A DNA stretch of 55,993 nucleotides from Betaproteobacteria bacterium (GCA_947486575.1 CANKUB010000016.1:1-55993), one strand, 5' to 3'. Shown: positions 25,426 through 35,028, counted from the stretch's first letter. A program made the numbers and translations. The notes: generated by a model from the sequence alone, not told the origin.

Positions 25426-28400
25426 ATGATTTCACGCTTTTTCATAGACAGGCCGATTTTCGCGGCGGTGTTGTCGATATTTATTATCATCGCCGGCCTT
25501 GCGGCCATACGCATTTTGCCGATTGCGCAGTATCCCGAAATTGCGCCGCCAGTGGTCACGGTGCGCGCGTTTTATCCGGGCGCATCGGCGCAGGTGCTGG
25601 AACAAACGGTGGCCGCGCCCATCGAAAATCAGATCAACGGCGTCGAGAACATGCTCTACATGAACTCGACGTCTACCGCGCAAGGCGCCGTTGAAATCAG
25701 AATCACCTTTGATATCGGCGCAGATGTGGACAAGGCCGCACTTAACGTCAACAACCGCGTCAAGCAAATCGAGCCGCGTCTGCCGCTGGAAGTGCGGCGG
25801 CTGGGTGTTACGGTTGAAAAAGGCTCCTCGTCATTTCTGCAGGTGATGGCGTTCACCTCGCCGGATGGCAGTCGCGAGGATCTGTTCATTTCTAATTACG
25901 TCACGCTGAACGTGCTGGATACGCTCAAGCGCATCCCTGGCACGACCAACGTACAGATTTTCGGTGCGAAAGATTACGCCATGCGCATCTGGGTGCGGCC
26001 TGACCGGATGGCGCAACTGAAGGTAACGGCCAACGACATCATCCGCGCCGTCAATGAGCAAAATGCGCAATTCGCTGCAGGCAAAATCGGTCAGGCACCC
26101 ACCGGTGGCCCGCAGGAACTGGTGTACAGCATTACCACCCGCGGTCGCTTGAGTGAGCCCAGCGAATTTGAAAACATTATTGTGCGCGCCAATCCTGATG
26201 GCTCGCTGCTCAGATTGAAAGACGTGGCGCGCGTTGAACTGGGTTCAAAAGACTATGAATTCATAGGTCGTGTCAACGGCAAAACGGCTACGCTGGTCGG
26301 CATATTCCTGCAACCTAATGCCAATGCGCTGGATACCGCTGATCGCGTGAAGGTGGAGATGACACGGGTCGCCGCCAGCTATCCCGTGGGCCTGCAGCAT
26401 CACGTGGTGTACGACACCACGCGTTTCGTCAAAGTGTCTATTCGGGAGGTGTTGATTACGCTGGCCGAAGCGATGGCGCTGGTGTTCCTGGTGGTATTTT
26501 TGTTCCTGCAAAACTGGCGCGCCACGCTGATACCGTTTGCCGCCGTGCCGGTGTCGCTGATCGGCACCTTCGCCGGACTGACGCTGCTGGGCTATTCGAT
26601 CAATACGCTGACGCTATTCGGCATGGTGCTCGCCATCGGCATTGTGGTGGACGACGCGATTGTGGTGCTCGAAAACGTCGAGCGCATCATGCACGAAGAG
26701 CACTTGCACGCGCGCGAAGCCGCGTTCAAGGCGATGGGCGAAGTGACCAGCCCGATCATCGCCATTGTGTTGACCTTGTGCGCAGTGTTTGTGCCAATCG
26801 CATTCCTTGGTGGACTGACGGGTGAGTTGTACCGTCAGTTCGCGGTGACGATTTCGATTGCCGTAGTGCTGTCAGGCCTGGTGGCGCTGACGCTGACGCC
26901 GAGTTTGTGCGTGCTGATTTTAAAGCGAGAGCGCCATCAGCCGGGGGGCTTCTTCCGCTGGTTCAACGACTGGTTTCACCGTATGACCGGACGCTATGTT
27001 GATGGCGTTACATGGATGTTGCGACGCGGATTTGTGGGCGCGATTCTATTTATTGGCATGGTGGCAATCACGTTTGGCTTATGGCGTGCCACACCGGGTT
27101 CACTGGTGCCGGACGAGGATCAGGGCTACTACATCGCCGCGGTTTTCTTACCCGACGGCGCGACACTGGAACGCACGGACAAAATCGTGAACCAGGTGGT
27201 CGACATTATCAAGTCGAATCCCGCTAATGAAAACGCCGTTGCGTTTACCGGTATGGATTTTCTCGGTGGCGGTTTCCGCAATAGCGCCGCCACTATCTTT
27301 GTCACGCAAAAGCACTGGGACGAGCGCAAGGTCAACACGCCGCAACTGGTCGGCGAGTTTTTCATGAAAACCGGGCACATCAAAGAGGCATTGATACTTG
27401 GTTTTGCACCACCGCCCATATTTGGATTGGGCAATGCGGGTGGCTTCGAATTTTATTTGCAGAATCGTGGTGAGGGTGGTGCCGCACGGTTATTTGAAGT
27501 AACGCAGCAATTGCTGGGCGCGGTGCAGAAGGATGGCTCGTTTGCGTTCGTTAATACGCTGTGGCGCGCCAATGTGCCGCAGCTTTACGTCGATGCTGAC
27601 CGTGAAAAAACCAAAACCGCCGGTGTGTCGCTGGACGAACTGTACGGCACGCTGGCAGCGACGCTAGGCACCTATTATGTTAACGATTTCAACAAATACG
27701 GCCGCACCTGGCAGGTGCTGATGTCGGCGGAGCCTGCTTACCGCAAGCGGCCCGAAGATATTTCTTCGATGTTCGTGCGCTCCGATCAAGGCAAAATGGT
27801 GTCGCTGGGATCGCTCGCCACGGTGCAGTATTCATCAGGGCCGGATTCGATGGAGCGTTTCAACAATCTGCCCGCAGTAAAGATTTTCGGTTCCGCGTTA
27901 CCCGGTATCAGCTCAGGGCAGGCGATTGAGCGCATGGAAAAAATCGCGCGTGAAACGCTGCCGCCGGAATTTACCTTTGATTGGGGCGGCGCATCGTTTC
28001 AGGAAAAACGTTCCGGCGGCACGTCGGTGATCGCGCTGGGATTGGCGGCGCTGATGGTGTTTTTGATTTTGGCCGCGCAGTACGACAAATGGTCACTGCC
28101 GCTGGCGGTGCTGCTGGCGTTGCCGTTTGGCACCTTCGGTGCGCTGGCGGCAATTTTTATCAATAACCTGCTGCCGATGCCCTATTACCTGGCGCAGGGC
28201 GTGCCGTGGTTGCAGGGGCTATTGTCGCCACTGGCGGGCATCGCACGCTTGAGCAATGACGTATATTTTCAGATTGGGCTGGTGACTTTGCTCGGCTTGG
28301 CGGCGAAGAACGCTATTCTGATTGTTGAATACGCCGTGCTGAAAAAACACGAAGGGTTTTCAACCTCGGCCGCCGCGATTGAGGCGGCGCGCCTGCGCTT

Positions 28401-28689
28401 TCGCCCGATATTGATGACATCGATGGCGTTCATTCTGGGCGTGACGCCGCTGGCGTTTTCCACCGGCGCGGGCGCAGGGGCGCGGCATTCGGCGGGCACC
28501 GGCGTGATGGGCGGCATGCTGGCGGCGACGTTTCTGGCGATATTTTTTATTCCGTGGTTTTACAAATTGATTGTTGATCGCAAGTTGTCTGATTCGCGGT
28601 CCACCAAAGAGATTGAGGATGAAGTGGAGCGGCATCGGCAGCTAGCGTTGCAGAACCCTGGTGTGAAAGGGGAAAGCCGTGAATCGTAA
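25426..28689 (+). CDS. RND multidrug efflux permease, HAE1 (AcrB/MexB) family
   Basis: 1087 residues, slightly above the usual 1030-1060. The N-terminus MISRFFIDRPIFAAVLSIFI, the TTNVQIFGAKDYAMRIWVRP segment, twelve membrane segments and two large periplasmic loops are standard. The proton-relay residues Asp409-Asp410 (AIGIVVDDAIVVLENVER) and the Lys of AAKNAILIVEYAV are present, so the pump should be active. HAE1 pumps export dyes, detergents and antibiotics from the periplasm or membrane. It lies 6 bases after the adaptor gene and overlaps the outer-membrane factor gene by 11 bases, a compact three-gene operon. No TetR or other regulator gene is adjacent. Confidence 0.96.
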   Translation: MISRFFIDRPIFAAVLSIFIIIAGLAAIRILPIAQYPEIAPPVVTVRAFYPGASAQVLEQTVAAPIENQINGVENMLYMNSTSTAQGAVEIRITFDIGADVDKAALNVNNRVKQIEPRLPLEVRRLGVTVEKGSSSFLQVMAFTSPDGSREDLFISNYVTLNVLDTLKRIPGTTNVQIFGAKDYAMRIWVRPDRMAQLKVTANDIIRAVNEQNAQFAAGKIGQAPTGGPQELVYSITTRGRLSEPSEFENIIVRANPDGSLLRLKDVARVELGSKDYEFIGRVNGKTATLVGIFLQPNANALDTADRVKVEMTRVAASYPVGLQHHVVYDTTRFVKVSIREVLITLAEAMALVFLVVFLFLQNWRATLIPFAAVPVSLIGTFAGLTLLGYSINTLTLFGMVLAIGIVVDDAIVVLENVERIMHEEHLHAREAAFKAMGEVTSPIIAIVLTLCAVFVPIAFLGGLTGELYRQFAVTISIAVVLSGLVALTLTPSLCVLILKRERHQPGGFFRWFNDWFHRMTGRYVDGVTWMLRRGFVGAILFIGMVAITFGLWRATPGSLVPDEDQGYYIAAVFLPDGATLERTDKIVNQVVDIIKSNPANENAVAFTGMDFLGGGFRNSAATIFVTQKHWDERKVNTPQLVGEFFMKTGHIKEALILGFAPPPIFGLGNAGGFEFYLQNRGEGGAARLFEVTQQLLGAVQKDGSFAFVNTLWRANVPQLYVDADREKTKTAGVSLDELYGTLAATLGTYYVNDFNKYGRTWQVLMSAEPAYRKRPEDISSMFVRSDQGKMVSLGSLATVQYSSGPDSMERFNNLPAVKIFGSALPGISSGQAIERMEKIARETLPPEFTFDWGGASFQEKRSGGTSVIALGLAALMVFLILAAQYDKWSLPLAVLLALPFGTFGALAAIFINNLLPMPYYLAQGVPWLQGLLSPLAGIARLSNDVYFQIGLVTLLGLAAKNAILIVEYAVLKKHEGFSTSAAAIEAARLRFRPILMTSMAFILGVTPLAFSTGAGAGARHSAGTGVMGGMLAATFLAIFFIPWFYKLIVDRKLSDSRSTKEIEDEVERHRQLALQNPGVKGESRES

Positions 28690-30082
28690 CTATTTGTTTT
28701 TATTGATATTATTATTGTTACTTACAGGTTGCTCCATCTGGCCCGCCTTTGTGCGCCCCAAAACCGAGCTACCCGAAAAATGGAGCGCCACGCCAGCGCA
28801 AGTTCTGCAAATCGGCGAGCGCTGGTGGACGCTTTACAACGATAGCGCACTCGATACGCTGGTGGCTGAGGCGTTTGAACACAACCGCGATCTGGCACTG
28901 GCCGTCGCGCGTGTGGACGAAGCGCGCGCACTGTGGCGCGTGGCGGATTCGCAGCGTTCGCCATTGGTGGACGCCACCGCGCAGCGTGATCGCACGCGGT
29001 CGTCCGAGGTTGCGCCGATTCCGATTCCTGCCAGCGCGCTGGAGCGCAATGCATATCGCGCGCAACTCAATGTGTCGTATGAGCTTGATTTGTGGGGGCG
29101 GCTGCGTGGCGCAAGTAACGCCGCGCGCGCGGAGTTGCTGGCGACCGAAGCCGCGCGTGAAACCGTGCGTCTTGCACTGAGTGCGGACGTGGCGCGCGCG
29201 TATTTCACGCTGCGTGCACTGGATGAGCAGATTGCGGTAACGCAACGCGCGCTGGGGCTGCGTGAAGACAATCTCAAATTGCAGCGCGTGCGCAACACGG
29301 CGGGCCTGACCAACGATTTTCAGTTGCGCCAACTCGAAGCCGAATTGGCCGCAGCGCAAGCGCAACTGCCCGCGCTGGAACGCAGCCGCACAGCAGAGGA
29401 ATTGGCGTTCGCCGTGCTGCTGGGTCGCAGCCCGCGTGCGATAGTTGAATCGGCGGTCAAACGTGAATCGAAGCCAAATGAAGCACTGTTACCTGTTACC
29501 CCCGAAGGCCTGCCCTCGGATTTGCTGCTGCGCCGCCCGGATATTGTTCAGGCCGAGCAACGCTTGATCGCTGCCAACGCGCGTATCGCCGTGGCGCGGG
29601 CGTCACTGTTTCCGCGTATCGCGTTGACCGGTTATCTTGGCACCGAGAGCCGCGCGCTGGGCGATTTGTTTTCCGGCCCGTCGCTGATCTGGCAGCTTGC
29701 GGCTGGCCTGACGCAGCCAATTTTTCAGAGCGGGCGTTTGTTCAACGAAGCCGATGCAGTGAAAGCGCGCGAGCAGCAAACGCTCGCGCAATACCAAAAA
29801 GCCGTGCAGGAAGCGTTTCGTGAAGTGCAACAAGCCTTGTCTGCGCAAACGCGCGCCCGCGAGATTCTTGAGGCCGAAACCACGCGCACCACAGCGCTGC
29901 GCGACACCGTGCGCCTCGCACGCATACGCTATGACAACGGACTCGTCAGCCAACTGGAAGTGATTGATGCCGAGCGCAATTTATTGGTAGCGGATTTGAA
30001 TCGTGCCGATGCGTTGCGCGCGCGGCGTGTGGCGGTGGCGGATCTGGTGCGGGCATTGGGCGGCGGGTGGAGCGGGAAGTAG
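28679..30082 (+). CDS. outer-membrane efflux factor, NodT/OprM family lipoprotein
   Basis: 467 residues from a GTG at 28679. The lipobox LLTGC puts the lipid on Cys18. Two OEP repeats (PF02321) are visible, the first with WWTLYNDSALDTLVAEAFEHN, SYELDLWGRLRGASNAARAE and the second with RRPDIVQAEQRLIAANARI, SLIWQLAAGLTQPIFQSGRL and NGLVSQLEVIDAERNLLVAD. It forms the trimeric outer-membrane channel for the pump upstream. The first codons are an AT-rich repeat copy, which supplies the YLFLLILLLLL core of the signal peptide. No plus-strand gene follows; a 265-base gap separates it from the convergent enolase-like gene. Confidence 0.95.
   Translation: MNRNYLFLLILLLLLTGCSIWPAFVRPKTELPEKWSATPAQVLQIGERWWTLYNDSALDTLVAEAFEHNRDLALAVARVDEARALWRVADSQRSPLVDATAQRDRTRSSEVAPIPIPASALERNAYRAQLNVSYELDLWGRLRGASNAARAELLATEAARETVRLALSADVARAYFTLRALDEQIAVTQRALGLREDNLKLQRVRNTAGLTNDFQLRQLEAELAAAQAQLPALERSRTAEELAFAVLLGRSPRAIVESAVKRESKPNEALLPVTPEGLPSDLLLRRPDIVQAEQRLIAANARIAVARASLFPRIALTGYLGTESRALGDLFSGPSLIWQLAAGLTQPIFQSGRLFNEADAVKAREQQTLAQYQKAVQEAFREVQQALSAQTRAREILEAETTRTTALRDTVRLARIRYDNGLVSQLEVIDAERNLLVADLNRADALRARRVAVADLVRALGGGWSGK
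28685..28718 (+). repeat. AT-rich dispersed repeat, copy 8 (in signal-peptide codons)
   Basis: Reads CGTAACTATTTGTTTTTATT followed by GATATTATTATTGT; the 11-mer core is at 28694-28704. It is almost the same as copy 6 but is translated as part of a lipoprotein signal. Confidence 0.75.
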
Positions 30083-30155
30083 ATGCTAGCCGGGGCGTGT
30101 TGTAGCGCGCTTACGGAGCGCCCTGCGACAGGTGCCGCCTGAACAGCTAGCGTAG

Positions 30156-30180
30156 CGTGGGCAGGCCGTATCTGCCCACG
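30156..30180. repeat. perfect 9-bp hairpin, intergenic repeat-like
   Basis: CGTGGGCAG at 30156-30164 pairs perfectly with CTGCCCACG at 30172-30180 over a 7-base loop. It lies between the convergent efflux and enolase-like genes. There is no T run, and similar GTGGGCA-type hairpins are common as intergenic repeats in proteobacteria. It may help end transcription. Confidence 0.5.
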
Positions 30181-30347
30181 GATCAAAGGCGCTCACAATT
30201 ATTCTGCAGCGTCTACTTCTCCTTCGGATAAACAAAACCGATGGGTCGTCGCTTCGGTTCCGCTGGCGTCATCCGATTGCACAGCGAATCGAACACCGCC
30301 TTGAACCGCGCGTCGATTCCCGCTTTCGCGCGTATGACACGCCGAAA

Positions 30348-31520
30348 TTACTTCGGTGGATGCCGCCTAACCGCAGCCTCATTCACCTCCACGCCCCAGC
30401 CTGGCTTGCCAGAAAGCACAAACTCGCCGTTCTCGATCACCGGCGGAATATCCACCAGCTCATCGCGCCATGGCACGGCATCGACGTCGGTTTCCATGAT
30501 TCTGAAGTTGGGCACCGCCGCGCAGAAGTGCGCCGACATGATGCTCGACAGGTGGCCGTAGAAATTATGTGGCGCGACGTTCATTTCATACACATCGGCC
30601 ATGGAGGCGATTTTGAGTGACTCCATGTAGCCGTTCCACACCACATCGATGATCGCCACATCCATCGCGTAGGCCTCGAAAAACGGTTTGAAGTCGCGCC
30701 GCTCGCACAGGGTTTCACATGACGCTATCGGCGTTGAGGTGCTGCGGCGTATCAGCGCCAGCGACTGTGGGTCGTGCGTGTCCATTTCCAGCCAAGTCAT
30801 GCCGATGGGTTCAACCGCCTTGGCGATGCGCAGATAGCCTTCGGTTTTGTAGTTGAAATTTAGATCCATCATGATGCCCAGCGATGGCCCGCCGCCTTCG
30901 CGGAATGCGTTGGCGGTTTTGTAAGCGCCTTCGACAATATCGTTGTTCCAGTTCAGTTCCGGGTAACCCTTGCTCGCGCCAAAGCCGGGGCGGTACGCCG
31001 CCAGCGTCTTGCCGTCGTGAATCATAACGTTGGTTTTGCACGCACCAAAGCCGCGACGTTTGACTTCTTCCGCCAGCCGTGAAAGATCATCGTAGCTCGA
31101 CACGCGAGGCACTCCTAGCAATTCAGGATAGCGCGCGCGGTAGCTGCCGCAGTGTGACCAGTAACAGGGGATGCGCTTGCGCACTGCGCCGCCGAACAGG
31201 TCATACACCGGGACGCCTAGTGCTTTGCCCTTGATATCGAGCAGGGCGTTTTCAATAGCGGCGACGGCCTGCCGGTTGATGCCGCCGCGCGATTGCACGG
31301 TATGCGTGCGCAGGTGGCAGTTGATCAGTTCGATGTCGCGCGGGTCTTTGCCGATGACTATGGGCGCAAGCGCTTCGATCACGGCACTTAAGCCTGCGCT
31401 GCCGAAGCTCTCGTTGAACTCCGACCAGCCGATGAGGCCTTCGTCGGTCATGACTTTGAGAAACGAGAAGGTGCGCCAGCCAGCATCGGCGCGCAGGGTT
31501 TCAAAGCGGGTGACTTTCAT
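30348..31520 (-). CDS. enolase superfamily (mandelate racemase/muconate lactonizing) enzyme
   Basis: 390 residues from ATG 31520 with GGAG just upstream. The capping domain (about 1-115) is followed by the barrel. Metal ligands are Asp219 (IMMDLNF), Glu245 (WLEMD) and Glu269 (SCET). On the other face Asp292 (IIDVVW) and His318 (APHNF) form the usual dyad, and Glu343 follows. The second-strand motif is Lys162-x-Asn164 (CKTN) instead of KxK, so the usual S-specific base is changed. The expected reaction is dehydration or epimerisation of a hydroxy acid. It is 22 bases downstream of a sulfatase gene, which suggests action on the desulfated product. Confidence 0.9.
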   Translation of the reverse strand: MKVTRFETLRADAGWRTFSFLKVMTDEGLIGWSEFNESFGSAGLSAVIEALAPIVIGKDPRDIELINCHLRTHTVQSRGGINRQAVAAIENALLDIKGKALGVPVYDLFGGAVRKRIPCYWSHCGSYRARYPELLGVPRVSSYDDLSRLAEEVKRRGFGACKTNVMIHDGKTLAAYRPGFGASKGYPELNWNNDIVEGAYKTANAFREGGGPSLGIMMDLNFNYKTEGYLRIAKAVEPIGMTWLEMDTHDPQSLALIRRSTSTPIASCETLCERRDFKPFFEAYAMDVAIIDVVWNGYMESLKIASMADVYEMNVAPHNFYGHLSSIMSAHFCAAVPNFRIMETDVDAVPWRDELVDIPPVIENGEFVLSGKPGWGVEVNEAAVRRHPPK

Positions 31521-31542
31521 GATTTTCTCCAGACGGGAAGGA

Positions 31543-32886
31543 TTATTTTGGGCGGTAATCGTCGGGGGCACCCGGCGGAATCGGCGGGTGCTGTTTCAGG
31601 CTTTGCTGAAAATCCTGGATCAGCACGCGCAGCGGGCGGCGCGCCCAGTTGTATTGCGTGCCGACATCGGTTTCTTCTTTCGGGTCCTGGGTGAGATTGA
31701 ATACCCACGGGGTTTCAAGGTGGATCGGGCCGGTGTTGGGTTCGGTTTCCCACACCATGTGCATTTTCCAGTCGCGCCATTTTGCGGCGCGCAGTTCGTC
31801 CTTGATGTAGTAAACGAAACCTTCGCGTGCGGATTTTTCGGATTTGCCGAAAAAGAAATCGCTTTGATCCACGCCGTCGATGGGGCGGTCACCCGGCAAA
31901 GTTGCACCCGCGATGCTGGCGATGGTGGTGTAGAGATCGACCACATGCACGATCTCGTTGGAGACGCGCGCGCGCGGCACACGCCCCGGCCAACGCACCA
32001 TGAACGGCACGCGCAGCGCACCTTCCATCGACGTGTGATACGTGCCTGTCCACGGCCCTGCGGTGCCGCGCCACGGGCGGCGAAACTCCGGGCCATTGTC
32101 GCTGGCGAAGATAAAAACCGTGTTTTCGCGTAAACCAGAATTATCAATAAAATCAATAAGTTGACCTACGCGCGCATCCATTTCTGCGAGTGAATCGGCA
32201 AAATCACCTGCGCCGGTTTTACCCGCGAAATCGGCGTGCGGCAGCGTCGGGTAATGCAGTTGGGTCAACGGCACATAGCTGAAAAACGCTTTGCCTGCTT
32301 TGGCCTGCCGTTGCATGAAATCAATGCTGCGCTCAATCAGTTGCGAATCAATTTTGCGGCGCATTTCCAGATCGTAGAGGGCGACGTCGCGGGCCGCATC
32401 GCCGCGCCGCGCTTCCATCACATAGGGCAGCGGCACCACGGTAGGGTCGTAGCCCGGCGTGCTGGTAAACATGCTTTCGTTGGTGGTGCGCGGTATGCCG
32501 TACCACTCGTCAAAGCCGCGCTCATGCGGCAGGCGGCCAGGCCGGTCACCGAGGTGCCATTTGCCGTGAATGGCGGTGGCGTAACCCTGCGCTGACAACA
32601 ACTGGCCGAGGGTGATCTCCCAGGGGATGATGCCCTGCGGCAACCCGGCGGGCACCGATTGCAGCGCACCGGTGCGTATCGGATGACGGCCGGTCATCAG
32701 TGCGGTACGCGTCGGCACGCAATCTGATTCGACATTGAAGTTGGTCAGGCGCAGGCCTTCCGCTGCCAGCGCGTCGATACGCGGGGTGGGGGCGCCGCGC
32801 AGCACGCCGCCGCCGTAGCAGCCGAGTTCGCCCCAGCCCAGATTATCGGCCAGTATGAAAACAATATTCGGTTGGGTGGTTGGCAT
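31543..32886 (-). CDS. sulfatase, Cys-type (arylsulfatase-like)
   Basis: 447 residues from ATG 32886; a longer frame exists but adds residues with no family match. The alkaline-phosphatase-fold sulfatase signature is clear: metal residues Asp14-Asn15 in FILADNLGWG, and the formylglycine site Cys56-Val-Pro-Thr-Arg60 in SDCVPTRTALMTGRHP. GKWHLGD and FIFASDNGPEF follow. The Cys must be converted to formylglycine by an FGE-type enzyme, not present in the window. There is no clear signal peptide. It is the first gene of a two-gene unit with the enolase-like gene and is divergent from the Bug gene cluster by 68 bases. Confidence 0.93.
   Translation of the reverse strand: MPTTQPNIVFILADNLGWGELGCYGGGVLRGAPTPRIDALAAEGLRLTNFNVESDCVPTRTALMTGRHPIRTGALQSVPAGLPQGIIPWEITLGQLLSAQGYATAIHGKWHLGDRPGRLPHERGFDEWYGIPRTTNESMFTSTPGYDPTVVPLPYVMEARRGDAARDVALYDLEMRRKIDSQLIERSIDFMQRQAKAGKAFFSYVPLTQLHYPTLPHADFAGKTGAGDFADSLAEMDARVGQLIDFIDNSGLRENTVFIFASDNGPEFRRPWRGTAGPWTGTYHTSMEGALRVPFMVRWPGRVPRARVSNEIVHVVDLYTTIASIAGATLPGDRPIDGVDQSDFFFGKSEKSAREGFVYYIKDELRAAKWRDWKMHMVWETEPNTGPIHLETPWVFNLTQDPKEETDVGTQYNWARRPLRVLIQDFQQSLKQHPPIPPGAPDDYRPK
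32139..32170 (-). repeat. AT-rich dispersed repeat, copy 9 (inside sulfatase gene)
   Basis: On the minus strand it reads CGTAGGTCAACTTATTGATT followed by TTATTGATAATT. Against the reference it differs by one base in AACTTATTG(A/T)TTTTATTGA. It encodes VGQLIDFIDNSG, where sulfatases normally have a similar helix, so chance under coding constraint is possible. Confidence 0.5.
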
Positions 32887-32954
32887 GTGGGTTTTGTTTG
32901 CGCAAGAGTAAGGGGTGCGGCTAGTATAGCAATTCATACATTGGGAGTATCCAT

Positions 32955-34037
32955 ATGAAGCGCGCGCTGCAGCAACGCGAACCATTCGAGAGCGATGGTT
33001 GTTTGTTTTTTTCCAGACTGTTCAAGCTGACAGCGGCATTGCATGGCTGCATGAAGTTCGCCTGGCGGCGCATGGGGTTGTACTGGCTTGCCGCGCTGTT
33101 GATATTGGGCCTGAGCAGTGTGCACGCCCAATCCTGGAAACCGTCACGCCCCGTCGCATTCATTACGCCGTCTTCACCGGCTGGCAGCCTTGATCTCACG
33201 GCGCGCACTATCCAAAAAATCTGGGATGATTCACGGACGATTGGTGTGCCGGTGGTAGTGATCAACAAACCCGGCGCAGGCAACGGCATTGCATGGAGCT
33301 ACATGAACGACCGTGGCGATGGGCACGCCCTTTCCATCGGCAATACCAATCTGGTATCGAACGCTGTGACAGGGGCGCATCCCTATACGCATCGGGATGT
33401 AACGCCACTGGCGCTGATGTTTGATGATTATTTCGTGCTGGTGGTGCGCGCGGATTCTCCGCTGAAATCCATGGCAGATGTGCGCGAGCGGTTGCGCGCA
33501 GACCCTGGCGCATTGGCGGTGGGTTTTGGGCCTGGCGTGGGCGCGGGCTCGCATACGGCGGCAGCCGTGGCTTGGAAGGGCATGCGTGTTGACGTGCGCA
33601 AGGCCCGTTTCGTTCCCTACAAATCGGCAGGTGACGGCATAGTCGCCATGCTGGCGGGGGAGGTCGAAATCATCTGCGGAACAGCCGTCAACATGCCGCC
33701 ATTTCTGGCATCGGGACGCGTGCGGGCGCTAGGGGTGATTGGCCCGCAGCGGCTGACTGGCGCGCTCGCCAATGTGCCCACGCTGAAAGAGCAGGGTATC
33801 GATGCCGGGTTCACTAATTGGCGCGGGGTAATCGGCGCTAAAAACATGCGGCCGGAACAAATCGCATTTTGGGAGCGCGCGCTGGCGAGTGTGAACGAGT
33901 CAGAAGCCTGGCGGCGCGAGCTGAATCGCAATTTCTGGCGCGCGAATTTTATAACGGGGTTGAAGCTGCGCGAGTTCCTCGATCAAGAGGCGGTGGTTTT
34001 TCAGAACTTGCTCACTGAGCTTGGGTTAAATAAATAG
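32955..34037 (+). CDS. Bug/TctC family periplasmic solute receptor (divergent member)
   Basis: 360 residues from ATG 32955, which has GGGAG at 32943-32947. However, ATG 33051 begins a textbook signal peptide (MKFAWRRMGLYWLAALLILG, cleavage after SVHAQ) without a ribosome-binding site, so the true start is open. The core is a TctC receptor: SPAGSLDLTAR, INKPGAGNGIAW, FVPYKSAGDG and the GFTNWRGVIGAKNM end. It lacks the KAPPDGYTL and LPG signatures of the other eight, and it ends like the canonical tricarboxylate receptors, so it may pair with a real TctAB permease elsewhere. The next Bug gene starts 13 bases after its stop. Confidence 0.88.
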   Translation: MKRALQQREPFESDGCLFFSRLFKLTAALHGCMKFAWRRMGLYWLAALLILGLSSVHAQSWKPSRPVAFITPSSPAGSLDLTARTIQKIWDDSRTIGVPVVVINKPGAGNGIAWSYMNDRGDGHALSIGNTNLVSNAVTGAHPYTHRDVTPLALMFDDYFVLVVRADSPLKSMADVRERLRADPGALAVGFGPGVGAGSHTAAAVAWKGMRVDVRKARFVPYKSAGDGIVAMLAGEVEIICGTAVNMPPFLASGRVRALGVIGPQRLTGALANVPTLKEQGIDAGFTNWRGVIGAKNMRPEQIAFWERALASVNESEAWRRELNRNFWRANFITGLKLREFLDQEAVVFQNLLTELGLNK

Positions 34038-34050
34038 GTTTACAACAACG

Positions 34051-35028
34051 ATGTTACTTCGCAACCTGTGGCGCGCCGCATGTGTGTTCGGTGTCTGCCA
34101 CACGCTGATCGCGGTGGCGCACGCGCAGCCGACGTACCCGGCCAAGCCGATACGCCTGGTTATTCCATTCCCCGCAGGCGGTGCCAGCGATGTGGTCGCG
34201 CGCATGGTGGGGCAACCCATGTCTGAGCGCCTCGGGCAGAATATCCTGATCGACAATCGCGGCGGCGCAGCAGGCAACATCGGCACCGAGCTTGCCGCAA
34301 AAGCGCCGCCCGACGGCTATACCCTGGCATTTGGCAATCTCAGCACACACGCCGTCAATGCGGCTATTTACAAACTGCCTTTTTCACCGGATCGGGATTT
34401 CGCGCCGATCACCGTGGTAGCCGTGCTCACCAACATTCTGGTGGTGCATCCCACGCTGCCGGTGCATTCCGTCAAGGAGATCATCGGCCTTGCGAAAGCG
34501 CGCCCCAGGCAGATCGATTATGCCTCTGCGGGTAGTGGCAGCCCTGCGCATCTGGCCGGCGAGATGTTCAACAGCATGGCGGGGGTGAAACTCAATCACA
34601 TACCGTTCCGGGGCGGTGCGCTGGCGACGAATGATCTGGTCGCGGGCCATGTGGCGATCATGTTCAATGCCATGCCCGCTGCCATGCCGCATGTGCAAAC
34701 CGCCAGGCTGAGAGCGCTTGCGGTGACCACTGCTAAACGTTCTCTCGGCGCGCCCGAAGTGCCGACCATTGCAGAATCCGGATTGCCGGGATATGACCTC
34801 AGTTCGTGGAACGGTATTCTTGCACCGGCTGGTACACCCCGCGAGATCATCACGCGCCTGCGTGATGAAACGGTCAGGGCTTTGCAGATTGCGGATGTGA
34901 ATAGGCGCCTGGTTGCTATCGGTGCTGATCCGATGGGCAATACGCCGGAGGAATTTGCCGCTATGATTCGCGCCGATCTGGTGCGCATGGCAAAGTTGGT
35001 CAAGGAATCCGGCGCCAGAGCCGATTAA
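34051..35028 (+). CDS. Bug/TctC family periplasmic solute receptor
   Basis: 325 residues. The signal peptide ends AVAHAQ before PTYPAKPIR. Landmarks: PFPAGGASDVVAR, DNRGGAAGNIG, KAPPDGYTL, HIPFRGGALA and LPGYDLSSWNGILAPAGTP. It is the second of a tandem receptor pair lying between two sulfatase genes. The two receptors share only the fold-level pattern, so they probably bind different ligands. There is no ribosome-binding site better than the weak CAACAACG before the ATG; coupling to the upstream gene is likely. Confidence 0.94.
   Translation: MLLRNLWRAACVFGVCHTLIAVAHAQPTYPAKPIRLVIPFPAGGASDVVARMVGQPMSERLGQNILIDNRGGAAGNIGTELAAKAPPDGYTLAFGNLSTHAVNAAIYKLPFSPDRDFAPITVVAVLTNILVVHPTLPVHSVKEIIGLAKARPRQIDYASAGSGSPAHLAGEMFNSMAGVKLNHIPFRGGALATNDLVAGHVAIMFNAMPAAMPHVQTARLRALAVTTAKRSLGAPEVPTIAESGLPGYDLSSWNGILAPAGTPREIITRLRDETVRALQIADVNRRLVAIGADPMGNTPEEFAAMIRADLVRMAKLVKESGARAD

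Noticed and set aside
24256-30082. Calling the efflux operon acrAB-tolC or mexAB-oprM
   Set aside because: The gene types are clear, but the specific orthology and substrates cannot be told by eye, so no gene symbols were given.
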